NCBI RefSeq assembly: GCF_000374185.1
Contig: NZ_KB910518.1
Span: 157,026 to 221,025 of the forward strand
DNA from: Paenibacillus sp. HW567
GTDB lineage: Bacteria; Bacillota; Bacilli; Paenibacillales; Paenibacillaceae
Direction of reading: 5' to 3'
DNA: 64,000 bases
In this document: piece after piece, positions 51,310 to 60,377 of the stretch
Layout of the letters: the number at the start of each line of letters is the position of its first letter
Position numbering within the stretch: the stretch's first letter is position 1
Notes under the pieces: generated by a model
Databases searched by the model: none
What the model saw: only the letters and a program-made list of their open reading frames with translations
Told to the model about the DNA's origin: nothing
Position numbers and translations under genes: made by a program

Positions 51310-52223
51310 TGCCGCTGCTGGAGGTTGTAAATTTACGCAAGAGCTATGGCAGGCAGGTTTCAGTAGACGGGATCACCTTTAAGATTGAAGCAGGTACATG
51401 TGTGGCTCTGCTGGGGCCGAATGGGGCCGGCAAGACGACTACGCTGCGCATGCTGGCGGGATTGCTGCCGCCTACTTCGGGCCGGATCTCCTTTGACGGC
51501 GGCGCTTCTCCCGGCGATTACCGCAAGTCGCTTGGTTACTTGCCTCAGTCCCCTGCCTTTTACGGCTGGATGAGCGGGCAGGAATATATTATCTTCTCCG
51601 GGAAGCTGAGCGGACTGAATGCCAAGGAGGCTGCTGCAATGGCGCCTCTTGTTCTGGAGCGGGTTGGCCTTCGGGATGCTGCACGCCGCCGGATCGGCGG
51701 ATATTCCGGCGGCATGAAGCAGCGGCTGGGTCTGGCACAGGCGCTCGTGCACCGGCCCCGGCTGCTGCTGCTTGATGAGCCGGTCTCGGCGCTTGATCCG
51801 ATCGGCCGCCGGGAGGTTATGGAGCTGCTGCGGGACATCCGCGAGGAGACCACAGTAATTTTCTCCACGCATGTTCTGCATGATGCTGAAGAGATATGTG
51901 ATGAGGTGATTCTTATGAATCACGGTTTAATTGCAGAGCAGGGAGCCATCTCCCGGCTCCGCTCACAGTACAGTCTTCCTGTCATCAAGCTGACAACAGA
52001 GCCGGAAGCTGCGGCGCTCCGGTGGCTGGAGGATCTTGCACACAGACCGTTTGTTGAGCAGTCCGTGATTACGGGTGGAGCGGCTACTCTTAATGTTAGC
52101 GATGTAGAGCTGGCGCGCCGTACGATCCTGCAGGAAGCGGGGAAGCTTGGCATTCCGCTGCTGCAATTCGAAGCAGGCTCCTCAACGCTGGAGGATTTGT
52201 TCATGAAGGTGGTGGGGTCATGA
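51309..52223 (+). CDS. yxlF: YxlF-like ABC transporter ATPase
   Basis: A 304-residue ATPase with Walker A GPNGAGKTT, signature YSGGMKQRLGLAQAL, Walker B LLLLDEPVSALDP and a C-terminal regulatory segment typical of CcmA/NosF-type exporters. It starts on the last base of the yxlE stop codon. With YxlG it forms an ABC exporter of unknown substrate. Confidence 0.93.
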   Translation: MPLLEVVNLRKSYGRQVSVDGITFKIEAGTCVALLGPNGAGKTTTLRMLAGLLPPTSGRISFDGGASPGDYRKSLGYLPQSPAFYGWMSGQEYIIFSGKLSGLNAKEAAAMAPLVLERVGLRDAARRRIGGYSGGMKQRLGLAQALVHRPRLLLLDEPVSALDPIGRREVMELLRDIREETTVIFSTHVLHDAEEICDEVILMNHGLIAEQGAISRLRSQYSLPVIKLTTEPEAAALRWLEDLAHRPFVEQSVITGGAATLNVSDVELARRTILQEAGKLGIPLLQFEAGSSTLEDLFMKVVGS

Positions 52224-52993
52224 GGAACCTATGGACACTCTACCAAAAAGAAATGATGGAGGCTCTGCGCAGCTATAAGTTGATCTGGGTTCCGGCGGTA
52301 TTCATTATTCTTGGTATCCTGCAGCCGCTCACGACCTATTATATGCCGGAAATTCTCAAGGCTTCGGGCAACGTCCCTCCAGGGCTGCTGGAGGGCTATG
52401 AAATGCCGGATGCAGCCGCTGTCATGGCGCAAGCGCTTGGACAATATGGAACAATCGGCATGCTGATTCTGGTATTGGGAGTGATGAACAGCCTGGCCGG
52501 TGAACGGAGCAGCGGTACGGCAGAACTGCTATTGGTCAAGCCGGTAGCTCCGGCGGCAATCGTCTCGGCCAAATGGGCCGCGCAGCTAACCGTGCTTATT
52601 ATCGCTCTTGGCCTGGGGGCGGCCGGAGCCGCTTACTATACTGTAGAGCTGATGGGTCCGCTCTCCTGGAGCGACGTATTGGCTGCAGCCGGATTGTATG
52701 GCCTTTGGCTGCTGTGCGCCGTCTCGCTGGCGCTGTTGTTCAGCTCCTGCCTGCGCGGAGCCGCCGCCGCTTTTCTTGCGCTGCTGATTTCGGCGGCAAT
52801 GTCGCTTGCCCACAGCCTTTTTCCTGCACAGCTCTCCTGGATGCCGGCTGCTCTTCCCGGGCTGTCCGCCAAGCTCCTCACGGAAGGCAGCAAGGCCGGT
52901 CCCGGTCCGGTTCTTTCTGCGGGAGTGCTGATCATTCTCTGCATTGCGTCAGCTTCGCTGTTAATTCGCAGGAATTCATTTCCGAATGGATAA
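52220..52993 (+). CDS. yxlG: YxlG-like ABC transporter permease
   Basis: A 257-residue ABC-2-type permease with six helices and the family opening LWTLYQKEMMEALRSYKLIWVP. It overlaps yxlF by four bases (ATGA) and is the last gene of the sigY operon. NosY-like proteins of this kind export peptides, lipids or antibiotics. Confidence 0.9.
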   Translation: MRNLWTLYQKEMMEALRSYKLIWVPAVFIILGILQPLTTYYMPEILKASGNVPPGLLEGYEMPDAAAVMAQALGQYGTIGMLILVLGVMNSLAGERSSGTAELLLVKPVAPAAIVSAKWAAQLTVLIIALGLGAAGAAYYTVELMGPLSWSDVLAAAGLYGLWLLCAVSLALLFSSCLRGAAAAFLALLISAAMSLAHSLFPAQLSWMPAALPGLSAKLLTEGSKAGPGPVLSAGVLIILCIASASLLIRRNSFPNG

Positions 52994-53144
52994 AAAACTG
53001 CGCAAATGACTGCTTTTCATCCGTTTTCAGAATATTTTCAATATAAATTCATAGATGCACTCCTCCTGCGCTGGACAGCTCTATCTTTTTTTAGTAGACT
53101 GTGGAAACAAGCAGAACCATGATAGATTTCAGTCAGGAGGTAGG

Positions 53145-53531
53145 ATGATGCTGCGTTTAGGAGAGAAGATTGTCATTGTCGCGGACGCTTTTGAGCAAAG
53201 TCTTCCTATCGGAGACTACGGCTACCTGATTGCTTATGACCGCAATCCTGACAATGCTTTTGATTATGTCATCCGTGTCCCGCAGGCGAACCGGAATTTC
53301 TATGTTACGGCTGAGGACATCGAGGCGGAGGAGCAATTGCTGATAGTGGAAGCTGAGAGAGCAACGCATGAAGCGTTGATTGATTATGCTTTGTCTACGC
53401 ACAATGAGAAGCTGTTCCACCATTTGATGAATGGTGAGGATTTGGATACAGAAGAGACGGAAACAGTGTCTAAAGAAAGCTTGTCCCAAGCGGAATTCAT
53501 CAAACAGGTGAATCTTCGGGCTTGGATTTAG
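53145..53531 (+). CDS. Conserved-looking acidic protein, unknown
   Basis: A 128-residue cytosolic protein. Residues about 1-75 look like a small beta-rich domain (MLRLGEKIVIVADAFEQSLPIGDYGYLIAYDRNPDNAFDYVIRVP), and the rest is acidic and helical, ending in SQAEFIKQVNLRAWI. The ATG at 53145 has an excellent AGGAGG; a second ATG follows at once. No family is recognised. It lies alone between the sigY operon and gatCAB and has its own terminator. Confidence 0.82.
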   Translation: MMLRLGEKIVIVADAFEQSLPIGDYGYLIAYDRNPDNAFDYVIRVPQANRNFYVTAEDIEAEEQLLIVEAERATHEALIDYALSTHNEKLFHHLMNGEDLDTEETETVSKESLSQAEFIKQVNLRAWI

Positions 53532-53533
53532 GA

Positions 53534-53562
53534 AGAGCCGGCGTATGCCGGCTCTTTTTCTA
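53534..53562 (+). terminator. Terminator after the 128-residue protein gene
   Basis: AGAGCCGGC, loop GTAT, GCCGGCTCT, followed by TTTTTC. Confidence 0.92.
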
Positions 53563-53610
53563 ATTAAGAATTTATATGTTTCATGCCGATCAATCATCCT
53601 TATATTCCCT

Positions 53611-53654
53611 CAGAAACGGCTACCGTCCCTTTAAGAACGGCTAAGCCGTTTCTG
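53611..53654. repeat. Hairpin in the gatCAB upstream gap
   Basis: CAGAAACGGCT (53611-53621) and AGCCGTTTCTG (53644-53654) are perfect inverted copies with a 22-nt loop. No T-run follows. A terminator-like hairpin (AGTCCCA/TGGGGCT then TTTTCTTTTT, about 53707-53738) lies 50 bp on, so a short unannotated transcript is possible here. Confidence 0.6.
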
Positions 53655-53763
53655 CTTGTATTACGTGTTTGAATTCTAACTTGAACGACAATCACCTTTC
53701 CGCATGCAGTCCCATTCTGGTGGGGCTTTTCTTTTTATAATGGCCATGAAACGCACAAGCGCA

Positions 53764-53792
53764 TTGAATTGTACAGGCTTCTACAATATAAT
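53764..53792 (+). promoter_or_regulatory. SigA promoter of gatCAB
   Basis: TTGAAT, 17-bp spacer, TATAAT, about 50 bp before gatC. Confidence 0.8.
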
Positions 53793-53842
53793 TAAAAACG
53801 TTATCCGGGCGCTTTAGCCCTTTAAACAGGAGGGATATTCTA

Positions 53843-54130
53843 ATGAGCATTACGGTCAAAGATGTGCAGCATGTGGCCAAGCTGGCCCGTCTGCAATTAA
53901 GCCCGGAAGAAGAGGCAACCTTTACAGAACAGATGAATGCTATTTTACAATATGCTGAGAAACTCAATGAGCTTGACACAGAGAATGTGAAGCCGACGAC
54001 CCACGTGCTGCAAGTCAGCAATGTGATGCGTGATGATGTGGTGAAGGAGAGTCTGTCTCAAGAGGAAGCGCTGCTTAATGCACCGGAGGCTGAAGACGGA
54101 CATTTCAAGGTTCCCGCAGTTCTGGAATAA
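53843..54130 (+). CDS. gatC: Amidotransferase subunit GatC
   Basis: A 95-residue stabilising subunit of the Asp-tRNA(Asn)/Glu-tRNA(Gln) amidotransferase, beginning [23 protein letters not shown] and containing [13 protein letters not shown], both typical. It wraps around GatA. AGGAGG precedes the ATG. First gene of gatCAB. Confidence 0.97.
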   Translation: MSITVKDVQHVAKLARLQLSPEEEATFTEQMNAILQYAEKLNELDTENVKPTTHVLQVSNVMRDDVVKESLSQEEALLNAPEAEDGHFKVPAVLE

Positions 54131-54150
54131 TTATAACGAAAGGAGGAAGA

Positions 54151-55611
54151 ATGTTGAGCCTGTTTCAATATAGATTACCTGAATTACATAATATGCTGCA
54201 CAGCAAAGAGATTTCAGTCAGTGAGCTGACCGAACAATCACTGGCAACCATCGCGGAGCATGATGGGAAGGTGCATGCATTTTTGACTTTGAATGAAGAG
54301 GGAGCCCGTGCTTCGGCGCGTGCATTGGATGACAAGCTGGCTTCCGGCGCAGCCCGCGGCCTGTTGTTTGGCCTTCCGGCTGGCATTAAGGATAATATTG
54401 TTACCAAGGGGCTGCGCACAACATGCGCCAGTCAATTCCTCTCCAATTTCCAGCCGATTTATGATGCCACTGTAGTTTCCAAGCTGCGTCAGGCAGATGC
54501 TGTTACCATCGGCAAGCTGAATATGGACGAGTTCGCCATGGGCGGCTCCAATGAGAATTCCTCCTTCGGCCCCGTGCGCAATCCTTGGGATTTGGAACGT
54601 GTGCCTGGCGGCTCCAGCGGCGGATCGGCGGCAGCAGTGGCTGCCGGAGAAGTATTGTTCGCGCTTGGCTCCGATACCGGGGGTTCCATCCGTCAGCCCG
54701 CTTCGTATTGCGGAGTAGTCGGCCTCAAACCTACTTATGGCCTGGTGTCCCGTTACGGCCTGGTAGCCTTTGCCTCATCGCTGGATCAGATTGGTCCGAT
54801 CACACGGAATGTGGAAGACTCGGCTTATGTGCTGCAAGCCATTTCCGGCTATGACGCTCAGGATTCCACTTCAGCCAAAGTGGAGGTTCCCGATTACCTT
54901 AGCGCTCTTACTGGCGATATCTCGGGCCTGCGTATCGCTGTGCCGAAGGAATATATCGGTGAAGGCGTAGAGGCCTCCGTCCGCGAAAAGGTGCTGTCTG
55001 CACTGAAAGTGCTGGAAGGCCTTGGCGCAGTGTGGGAAGAGGTCTCTCTGCCGCATACTGAATATGCGGTAGCGGCCTATTATCTGCTCGCTTCTTCCGA
55101 AGCTTCCTCTAATCTGGCGCGTTTTGACGGTGTGCGTTACGGTGTGCGCGTCGATGATGGGGGAGGTCTGCTTGACCTGTACCATAATTCCCGCAGCCAG
55201 GGGTTTGGACCTGAGGTTAAGCGCCGGATTATGCTTGGTACCTATGCGCTCAGCTCCGGCTATTATGACGCTTATTATTTGAAGGCGCAGAAGGTGCGCA
55301 CATTGATTAAGCAGGACTTCGACGAAGTCTTTACCAAATATGATGTAGTCATTGGACCAACTGCGCCAACTCCAGCCTTTAAGCTGGGCTCGCAGACGGA
55401 AGACCCGCTGACGATGTATCTGAATGATATTCTGACCATTCCGGTCAGCCTTGCCGGCATTCCGGCCGTCAGCATTCCATGCGGCTTTGCCGAAGGGCTG
55501 CCTGTCGGTCTGCAGATTATCGGCAAAGAATTTGACGAGCGTACAATTCTGCGCGTCGCCCATGCTTTTGAACAGAATACGGATTACCACAAAGAATCTC
55601 CGCAGCTATAA
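54151..55611 (+). CDS. gatA: Amidotransferase subunit GatA
   Basis: A 486-residue amidase that releases ammonia from glutamine for the transamidation of misacylated tRNA. The amidase triad is visible: Lys in GIKDNI, cis-Ser in [15 protein letters not shown] and the nucleophile Ser in the same loop, after [22 protein letters not shown] precedes the start, 20 bp after gatC. Confidence 0.98.
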   Translation: MLSLFQYRLPELHNMLHSKEISVSELTEQSLATIAEHDGKVHAFLTLNEEGARASARALDDKLASGAARGLLFGLPAGIKDNIVTKGLRTTCASQFLSNFQPIYDATVVSKLRQADAVTIGKLNMDEFAMGGSNENSSFGPVRNPWDLERVPGGSSGGSAAAVAAGEVLFALGSDTGGSIRQPASYCGVVGLKPTYGLVSRYGLVAFASSLDQIGPITRNVEDSAYVLQAISGYDAQDSTSAKVEVPDYLSALTGDISGLRIAVPKEYIGEGVEASVREKVLSALKVLEGLGAVWEEVSLPHTEYAVAAYYLLASSEASSNLARFDGVRYGVRVDDGGGLLDLYHNSRSQGFGPEVKRRIMLGTYALSSGYYDAYYLKAQKVRTLIKQDFDEVFTKYDVVIGPTAPTPAFKLGSQTEDPLTMYLNDILTIPVSLAGIPAVSIPCGFAEGLPVGLQIIGKEFDERTILRVAHAFEQNTDYHKESPQL

Positions 55612-55708
55612 ACTGCAGTCTTTGAAGCCGGGTCTTCAGAGCAGGTTTTGCCAGAAAATGCTCACTGGAGTATATGCTCACAAAACTTTTAAGGGAATGA
55701 GAATAGAT

Positions 55709-57142
55709 ATGGCTAAATACGAAACGGTCATCGGGCTGGAAGTTCATGTGGAGCTTCACACCAAGTCCAAAATCTTTTGCGGCTGCTCCACGGAATTCGG
55801 TGCTCCGCCTAATACACACACCTGCCCCGTCTGTCTGGGCCATCCCGGCGTGCTGCCGGTTCTGAACCGCCAGGCTGTGGAATATGCCATGAAAGCGGCT
55901 ATGGCGCTGAACTGCACCATTGGTGATGTCAGCAAATTCGACCGCAAAAACTACTTTTATCCCGACTCCCCGAAGGCCTATCAGATTTCGCAATATGATC
56001 AGCCGATTGGCCTGAACGGCTGGATTGATATCGAGGTGAACGGAGAGACCAAGCGGATCGGCATCACCCGGCTGCATCTGGAGGAAGACGCCGGCAAGCT
56101 GACGCATGTGGATGGCGGCTTTGCGTCACTGGTCGATTTCAACCGTGTGGGAACACCGCTGATCGAGATCGTCTCCGAACCGGATTTGCGCTCTCCCGAA
56201 GAGGCACGGGCCTATCTGGAGAAAATCCGGGCCATTATGCAGTACTGTGACGTATCCGATGTGAAGATGGAAGAGGGCTCGATGCGCTGCGACGCGAATA
56301 TCAGCTTGCGTCCGGAAGGCCAGGAAGAGTTTGGGATTCGTGCGGAGCTGAAGAACATGAACTCCTTCCGCGGCGTTCTGCGCGGTCTGGAATATGAGCA
56401 ATTCCGTCAAGGAGAGATTTTGGATGATGGGGGCATCGTAGTACAGGAGACCCGCCGCTGGGACGAAGCCCAAGGCAAAACCTTATCCATGCGCGGCAAG
56501 GAAGAAGCTCACGACTACCGCTATTTCCCGGACCCGGATCTTATTGTGCTGCATATTGATGATGCTTGGAAAGAAGCGATCCGCTCTACCATTCCCGAGC
56601 TGCCGGATGCACGGAAGAGCCGATACAGCGAAGAGTACGGCCTCACCGCCTACGATGCCGGTGTGCTTACCTCCTCCAAACTGCTGGCCGATTTCTTTGA
56701 GGGCTCTCTGGCCTATACGCAGGATGCGAAGGCTGTAGCCAACTGGATGATGGGTGATTTGCTGGCCTATTTGAACGGTGGCGGGCTGGAGCTGTCCGAA
56801 GTGAAGATTACACCACAGGGACTGGGCGAAATGATCGGTCTGATCACAGGCGGAACGATCAGCAGCAAGATTGCCAAGACCGTCTTCAAGGAAATGCTGG
56901 AGAGCGGCAAGCTTCCGGCGGCAATCGTTGAGGAGAAAGGTCTTGTACAGATCAGCGACGAAGGTGCAATTAAGCAGATTGTCGAAGCGGTCGTAGCCGC
57001 AAATCCGCAATCCGTGGAGGATTATAAGGCAGGCAAGCAGAAAGCGATTGGCTTCCTGGTGGGACAGGTAATGAAAGAAAGCAAAGGCAAAGCCAATCCG
57101 GGGCTTGTAAATACGCTGCTGGCCGAAGTGCTGAACAGATAG
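55709..57142 (+). CDS. gatB: Amidotransferase subunit GatB
   Basis: A 477-residue subunit that phosphorylates and amidates Glu-tRNA(Gln) or Asp-tRNA(Asn). The signature [18 protein letters not shown] and the zinc-site Cys pairs lie in the first 60 residues, and the C-terminal YqeY-like tRNA-binding domain ends in [12 protein letters not shown]. The ATG at 55709 gives the normal length; a much longer open frame upstream overlaps gatA and is not coding. The gap of 97 bp to gatA is longer than usual. Confidence 0.97.
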   Translation: MAKYETVIGLEVHVELHTKSKIFCGCSTEFGAPPNTHTCPVCLGHPGVLPVLNRQAVEYAMKAAMALNCTIGDVSKFDRKNYFYPDSPKAYQISQYDQPIGLNGWIDIEVNGETKRIGITRLHLEEDAGKLTHVDGGFASLVDFNRVGTPLIEIVSEPDLRSPEEARAYLEKIRAIMQYCDVSDVKMEEGSMRCDANISLRPEGQEEFGIRAELKNMNSFRGVLRGLEYEQFRQGEILDDGGIVVQETRRWDEAQGKTLSMRGKEEAHDYRYFPDPDLIVLHIDDAWKEAIRSTIPELPDARKSRYSEEYGLTAYDAGVLTSSKLLADFFEGSLAYTQDAKAVANWMMGDLLAYLNGGGLELSEVKITPQGLGEMIGLITGGTISSKIAKTVFKEMLESGKLPAAIVEEKGLVQISDEGAIKQIVEAVVAANPQSVEDYKAGKQKAIGFLVGQVMKESKGKANPGLVNTLLAEVLNR

Positions 57143-57235
57143 ATTCCGTTTTTGGATAATATACTTTTAGGAACATAAGCGCTAGGGCTTGTCGGCAACG
57201 GCAGGCCTTTCGCGGCATATAAGGGGAATGTGCGG

Positions 57236-57706
57236 ATGAACAAGATAATCAAGCTGGATCTGCAGGATGACGGCATCCTGAGTGAGCTATGGATTATGCA
57301 GCACAAGGCCTACCGGCTGGAAGCGGAGATGATAGGGTTCCATGAGATTCCGCCGCTGCTGGAGACCAGGGACATGCTGAGACACTCTGAGGAGATATTC
57401 TACGGCTGCTTTGATGACAGCGATGAATTAATGGGAGCCGTTGCGGCCTTGGAAGAGTCGCCAGGCGAGCTTACCGTTACACGGATGATGGTAAGTCCTG
57501 ATTTTTTTCGCCGGGGAGTGGCCGGACAGCTCTTGGAATTTATTTTTGACCATTATGCCGGAAGGAACCGGTTTATCGTATCCACCGGGAAGCTTAACAC
57601 TCCGGCGGTTGCGCTTTATACAAAACATGGTTTTGTGCCAGTCGGGGTAGAGGAGGTTGCTCCCGGTGTCGAGCTGATTGAATTCCACCGGAGCGGCAGA
57701 ATTTGA
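57236..57706 (+). CDS. GNAT acetyltransferase
   Basis: A 156-residue N-acetyltransferase with the acetyl-CoA segment TRMMVSPDFFRRGVAGQLLEFIFDHY and the terminal ALYTKHGFVPVGVEEV strand. The substrate is unknown. AAGGGG lies 9 nt before the ATG at 57236; a GTG at 57230 is possible. Confidence 0.9.
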   Translation: MNKIIKLDLQDDGILSELWIMQHKAYRLEAEMIGFHEIPPLLETRDMLRHSEEIFYGCFDDSDELMGAVAALEESPGELTVTRMMVSPDFFRRGVAGQLLEFIFDHYAGRNRFIVSTGKLNTPAVALYTKHGFVPVGVEEVAPGVELIEFHRSGRI

Positions 57707-57747
57707 AGCGCAAGAAGCGAAGTTATGATGAAAGGAGGAGTCCGCGT

Positions 57748-59610
57748 ATGAGCACTGAACAAGATGATTCCGCCAAGCTTCCAGCAGCGCCTTTGCCTCC
57801 GCGCCTCAAGCGGCGCCCCCGCCGCAAACGCAAGTTCATTGCCGGGCTCCTGGCGGCGCTGGTCCCTGGCGCGGGGCATTTGTATTTCGGGCTGCTCCGT
57901 AAAGGGATCTCCTTCATTTTTATAATTTTGCTTGATATTGCTGCACTGCTCTATTTCTCGTCCATAGGGATGCAGATTAATGTGCCGCTGCTTATTTTGC
58001 TGGCTTTAATGATCCCGGTACTATATTTCTATAATGTATTTGATGTGCTGCAGTCCGCTGACCGCCTTCTGCGGTTGCCTGCGGAACAAGACCCTGAATC
58101 GCTGCCGCCTCCGCCCTCGAAGAGAAAACGGCGCCGTTTGGTCAGCGAACCGGGGATTTCGTTTGGACTTATGCTGCTGATTGGCGGAGCGCTGCTCTTT
58201 CTTTTCCGGCAGAAGCCCGCCTGGCTGCAATATTTTATTGAGCATTATGCGAGTGTGGCAATAGCGGCAGTACTGGCTGGTTGTGGTGTATACCTTGGTA
58301 TCCGGGAGATTGCGAAGGGACTGCTTCAGCGCGATAGCAATGAACGGCGGAGCCGCCGGGTGGGCAGATATACAGCCGCAACACTGCTTATAGCGGTAGC
58401 TGTTCTCTTATTCCTGGACTGGAGAAACGGAACCGACAATATGCTGCTGCTGCTCAAATGGTGGCCGATTATAGCTGTGCTCTGGGGACTGGAGTACCTG
58501 CTGATTTCCTTATTCTCGGGGCGTCTTGTCAAAGGTAGGTCACGAAATCGTGCACGGATGGATTTGCGCGGACTATTGTCTGCCATTGTGCTCGCGGCCA
58601 GTGTATTTATTGTTGCGGAACAAGAGCATTATTTGCATTTATGGAACCGGGTCAGCCTGAATTTGACCGCAGCGGCCGTTGATTACGGCGAAGCCAAGGG
58701 AAGTAAGTTTGTGAAGGACCCGCTGCTTGTACCTGTTGAACTGGGCACCTCAAAAATTACTGTCGACGCCATCAACGGCGATATTCTGATTCATCGTGCG
58801 CCAGTGCGGAATATTGAAATTTCGTCCACTGTATGGGTGGATCAACTGGAGGGCGCAGTCGCCGAGGCGATTGCAGAACAGTCTTTTGTAGAAGTAACTG
58901 AAGGCTCAACTATTAAAATCATCCCGAAAACCAAAGCCTACGGAGATTCCGGCAGACGGCAGCCGCGTATGGATTTAGATATTTCCGTCCCCGAAGACCG
59001 CAGGTTTAATCTGGAGGTACGGACGATGAATGGCGGCATTACCTTGCAGAATGTAGAGGCGATCAAGGATATTTCATTAGAGACCGGAAATGGCGAGCTG
59101 ATTCTGCACCGGATTTTCGGCGATGTCCAAGGCAAAACGCTGAATGGGGATGTTCGCGTCAGAAACGTTCAGGGAAACGCTGAACTAGCCACAAGCGGCG
59201 GAAATATGTTTGCCTGGGATGTTACCGGAGCAATGAAGCTGTCGACGGCTGTTGGCAATATTTCTGCTGCCGGGAGCGGGGATGAATTGGACCTTTCCAG
59301 TAAAAATGGCAACCTGACTGTTGATGGGACCAGAACGAAGCTGCATGCCGAATCCCTCAATGGCTCAATAAATGTACGTTCAGCCGATTTCGGCGGTGAC
59401 TGGGACATTTACAGTGCGGTGGGTGACATTGAACTGTATTTGCCTTTGCTGGGGAACTTCACAGTAGATGGTTCAAGCGGCTATGGCAATATTGAATCCG
59501 ATTTCCCCGGTCTGACCATTGATAAGAAGAACATCTCCGGTCAAATAGGCACAGGCGAATATAAGCTTCATGTCGAAGGAAACAGCAACCTAAATGTGAG
59601 GAAATATTGA
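57748..59610 (+). CDS. Membrane protein with DUF4097 beta-helix domain
   Basis: A 620-residue protein. The basic N-terminus precedes a Gly-rich TM2-like segment (PGAGHLYFGLLRKGISF) and about six more helices (to about 290), followed by an outward-facing DUF4097 adhesin-like region (about 315-620) with repeated short strands such as DISLETGNGELILHRIFGDVQGKTLNGDVRVRNVQG. Proteins with this domain often take part in envelope-stress sensing. The ATG at 57748 has AAAGGAGGAG; an upstream TTG would overlap the GNAT gene. Confidence 0.85.
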   Translation: MSTEQDDSAKLPAAPLPPRLKRRPRRKRKFIAGLLAALVPGAGHLYFGLLRKGISFIFIILLDIAALLYFSSIGMQINVPLLILLALMIPVLYFYNVFDVLQSADRLLRLPAEQDPESLPPPPSKRKRRRLVSEPGISFGLMLLIGGALLFLFRQKPAWLQYFIEHYASVAIAAVLAGCGVYLGIREIAKGLLQRDSNERRSRRVGRYTAATLLIAVAVLLFLDWRNGTDNMLLLLKWWPIIAVLWGLEYLLISLFSGRLVKGRSRNRARMDLRGLLSAIVLAASVFIVAEQEHYLHLWNRVSLNLTAAAVDYGEAKGSKFVKDPLLVPVELGTSKITVDAINGDILIHRAPVRNIEISSTVWVDQLEGAVAEAIAEQSFVEVTEGSTIKIIPKTKAYGDSGRRQPRMDLDISVPEDRRFNLEVRTMNGGITLQNVEAIKDISLETGNGELILHRIFGDVQGKTLNGDVRVRNVQGNAELATSGGNMFAWDVTGAMKLSTAVGNISAAGSGDELDLSSKNGNLTVDGTRTKLHAESLNGSINVRSADFGGDWDIYSAVGDIELYLPLLGNFTVDGSSGYGNIESDFPGLTIDKKNISGQIGTGEYKLHVEGNSNLNVRKY

Positions 59611-59622
59611 ATTAAGTAATTT

Positions 59623-59636
59623 TTATTATATAATAA
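59623..59636. promoter_or_regulatory. AT-rich palindrome upstream of perR
   Basis: TTATTATATAATAA is a perfect 14-bp palindrome 23 bp before the perR -35. It resembles, but does not match well, the 7-1-7 PerR box, so autoregulation by PerR is only possible. Confidence 0.35.
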
Positions 59637-59658
59637 TGAATATAATGTATTAGTTCCG

Positions 59659-59688
59659 TTGACAACATTGAAAGGCCGGTCTTACAAT
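59659..59688 (+). promoter_or_regulatory. SigA promoter of perR
   Basis: TTGACA (59659-59664), 18-bp spacer, TACAAT (59683-59688). Confidence 0.75.
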
Positions 59689-59736
59689 TACATTAGAGCC
59701 ATTATTATGTTTTCTAATTCAAAGGCGGTGGCATTG

Positions 59737-60168
59737 ATGGGTAGTGGCGTACAGCATGCATTGGAACAATTGAAGACAACTGGTGTCCGTATAACGCCCC
59801 AGCGTCATGCGATTCTTACGTATTTGATGGAAGCGATGAATCATCCTACAGCGGATGACATTTATCGTGCGCTTGAGCCGCAGTTTCCGAGTATGAGTGT
59901 GGCAACAGTGTACAACAACCTGAAGATGTTCATGGAAGCCGGAATGGTCCGCGAGCTGACCTACGGTGACAATTCCAGCCGATTTGACGCCAATGTTTCT
60001 GACCATTATCATGTTATCTGCCAAGAGTGCGGGAAGATTGAGGATTTCAGTTATCCTTCACTTCATGAGGTAGAGCAGCGTGCCGAGCAGGATACAGGGT
60101 TCAAAATTCATGGCCTGCGCATGGAACTGTATGGCGTTTGCAAGTGCTGCAGCGAGAAGCGTCATTGA
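59737..60168 (+). CDS. perR: Peroxide-sensing repressor PerR
   Basis: A 143-residue Fur-family repressor. The winged helix covers HPTADDIYRALEPQFPSMSVATVYNNL; the sensing-site residues lie in DANVSDHYHVICQECGKIEDF and the structural zinc site uses the CQEC and CKCC pairs. It closely resembles B. subtilis PerR rather than Fur or Zur. With Fe it senses peroxide through His oxidation. The ATG at 59737 has GGCGGTGG upstream. Candidate target in this window: trxB. Confidence 0.93.
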   Translation: MGSGVQHALEQLKTTGVRITPQRHAILTYLMEAMNHPTADDIYRALEPQFPSMSVATVYNNLKMFMEAGMVRELTYGDNSSRFDANVSDHYHVICQECGKIEDFSYPSLHEVEQRAEQDTGFKIHGLRMELYGVCKCCSEKRH

Positions 60169-60183
60169 TATATTAGCATGAAT

Positions 60184-60222
60184 AACGTGCGGAATCCGGA
60201 AGCGGAGGCCTCACGTTTTTTT
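60184..60222 (+). terminator. Terminator after perR
   Basis: AACGTG pairs with CACGTT, with a large GC-rich loop, followed by TTTTT. Confidence 0.75.
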
Positions 60223-60377
60223 GCATTTGACCCATATGCGGAATATTTCCTCCTTGAAATCTATCAGAAAAAGACAAACCTTCAAGTATTTTTGCGCAAC
60301 CAAACAGCTTTGTATAGCGTATACTTAAGATTGATTATCCCCGCATTCAAATTCAGCTTTTTATTTGGAGGTACATT

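Noticed and set aside
53560..53842. T-box leader before gatCAB
   Set aside because: No T-box sequence (TGGNACCGCG type) is present; the hairpins do not fit the specifier-antiterminator layout.
55451..55708. N-terminal extension of gatB into gatA
   Set aside because: The extension overlaps conserved gatA coding sequence and GatB normally starts at [13 protein letters not shown].
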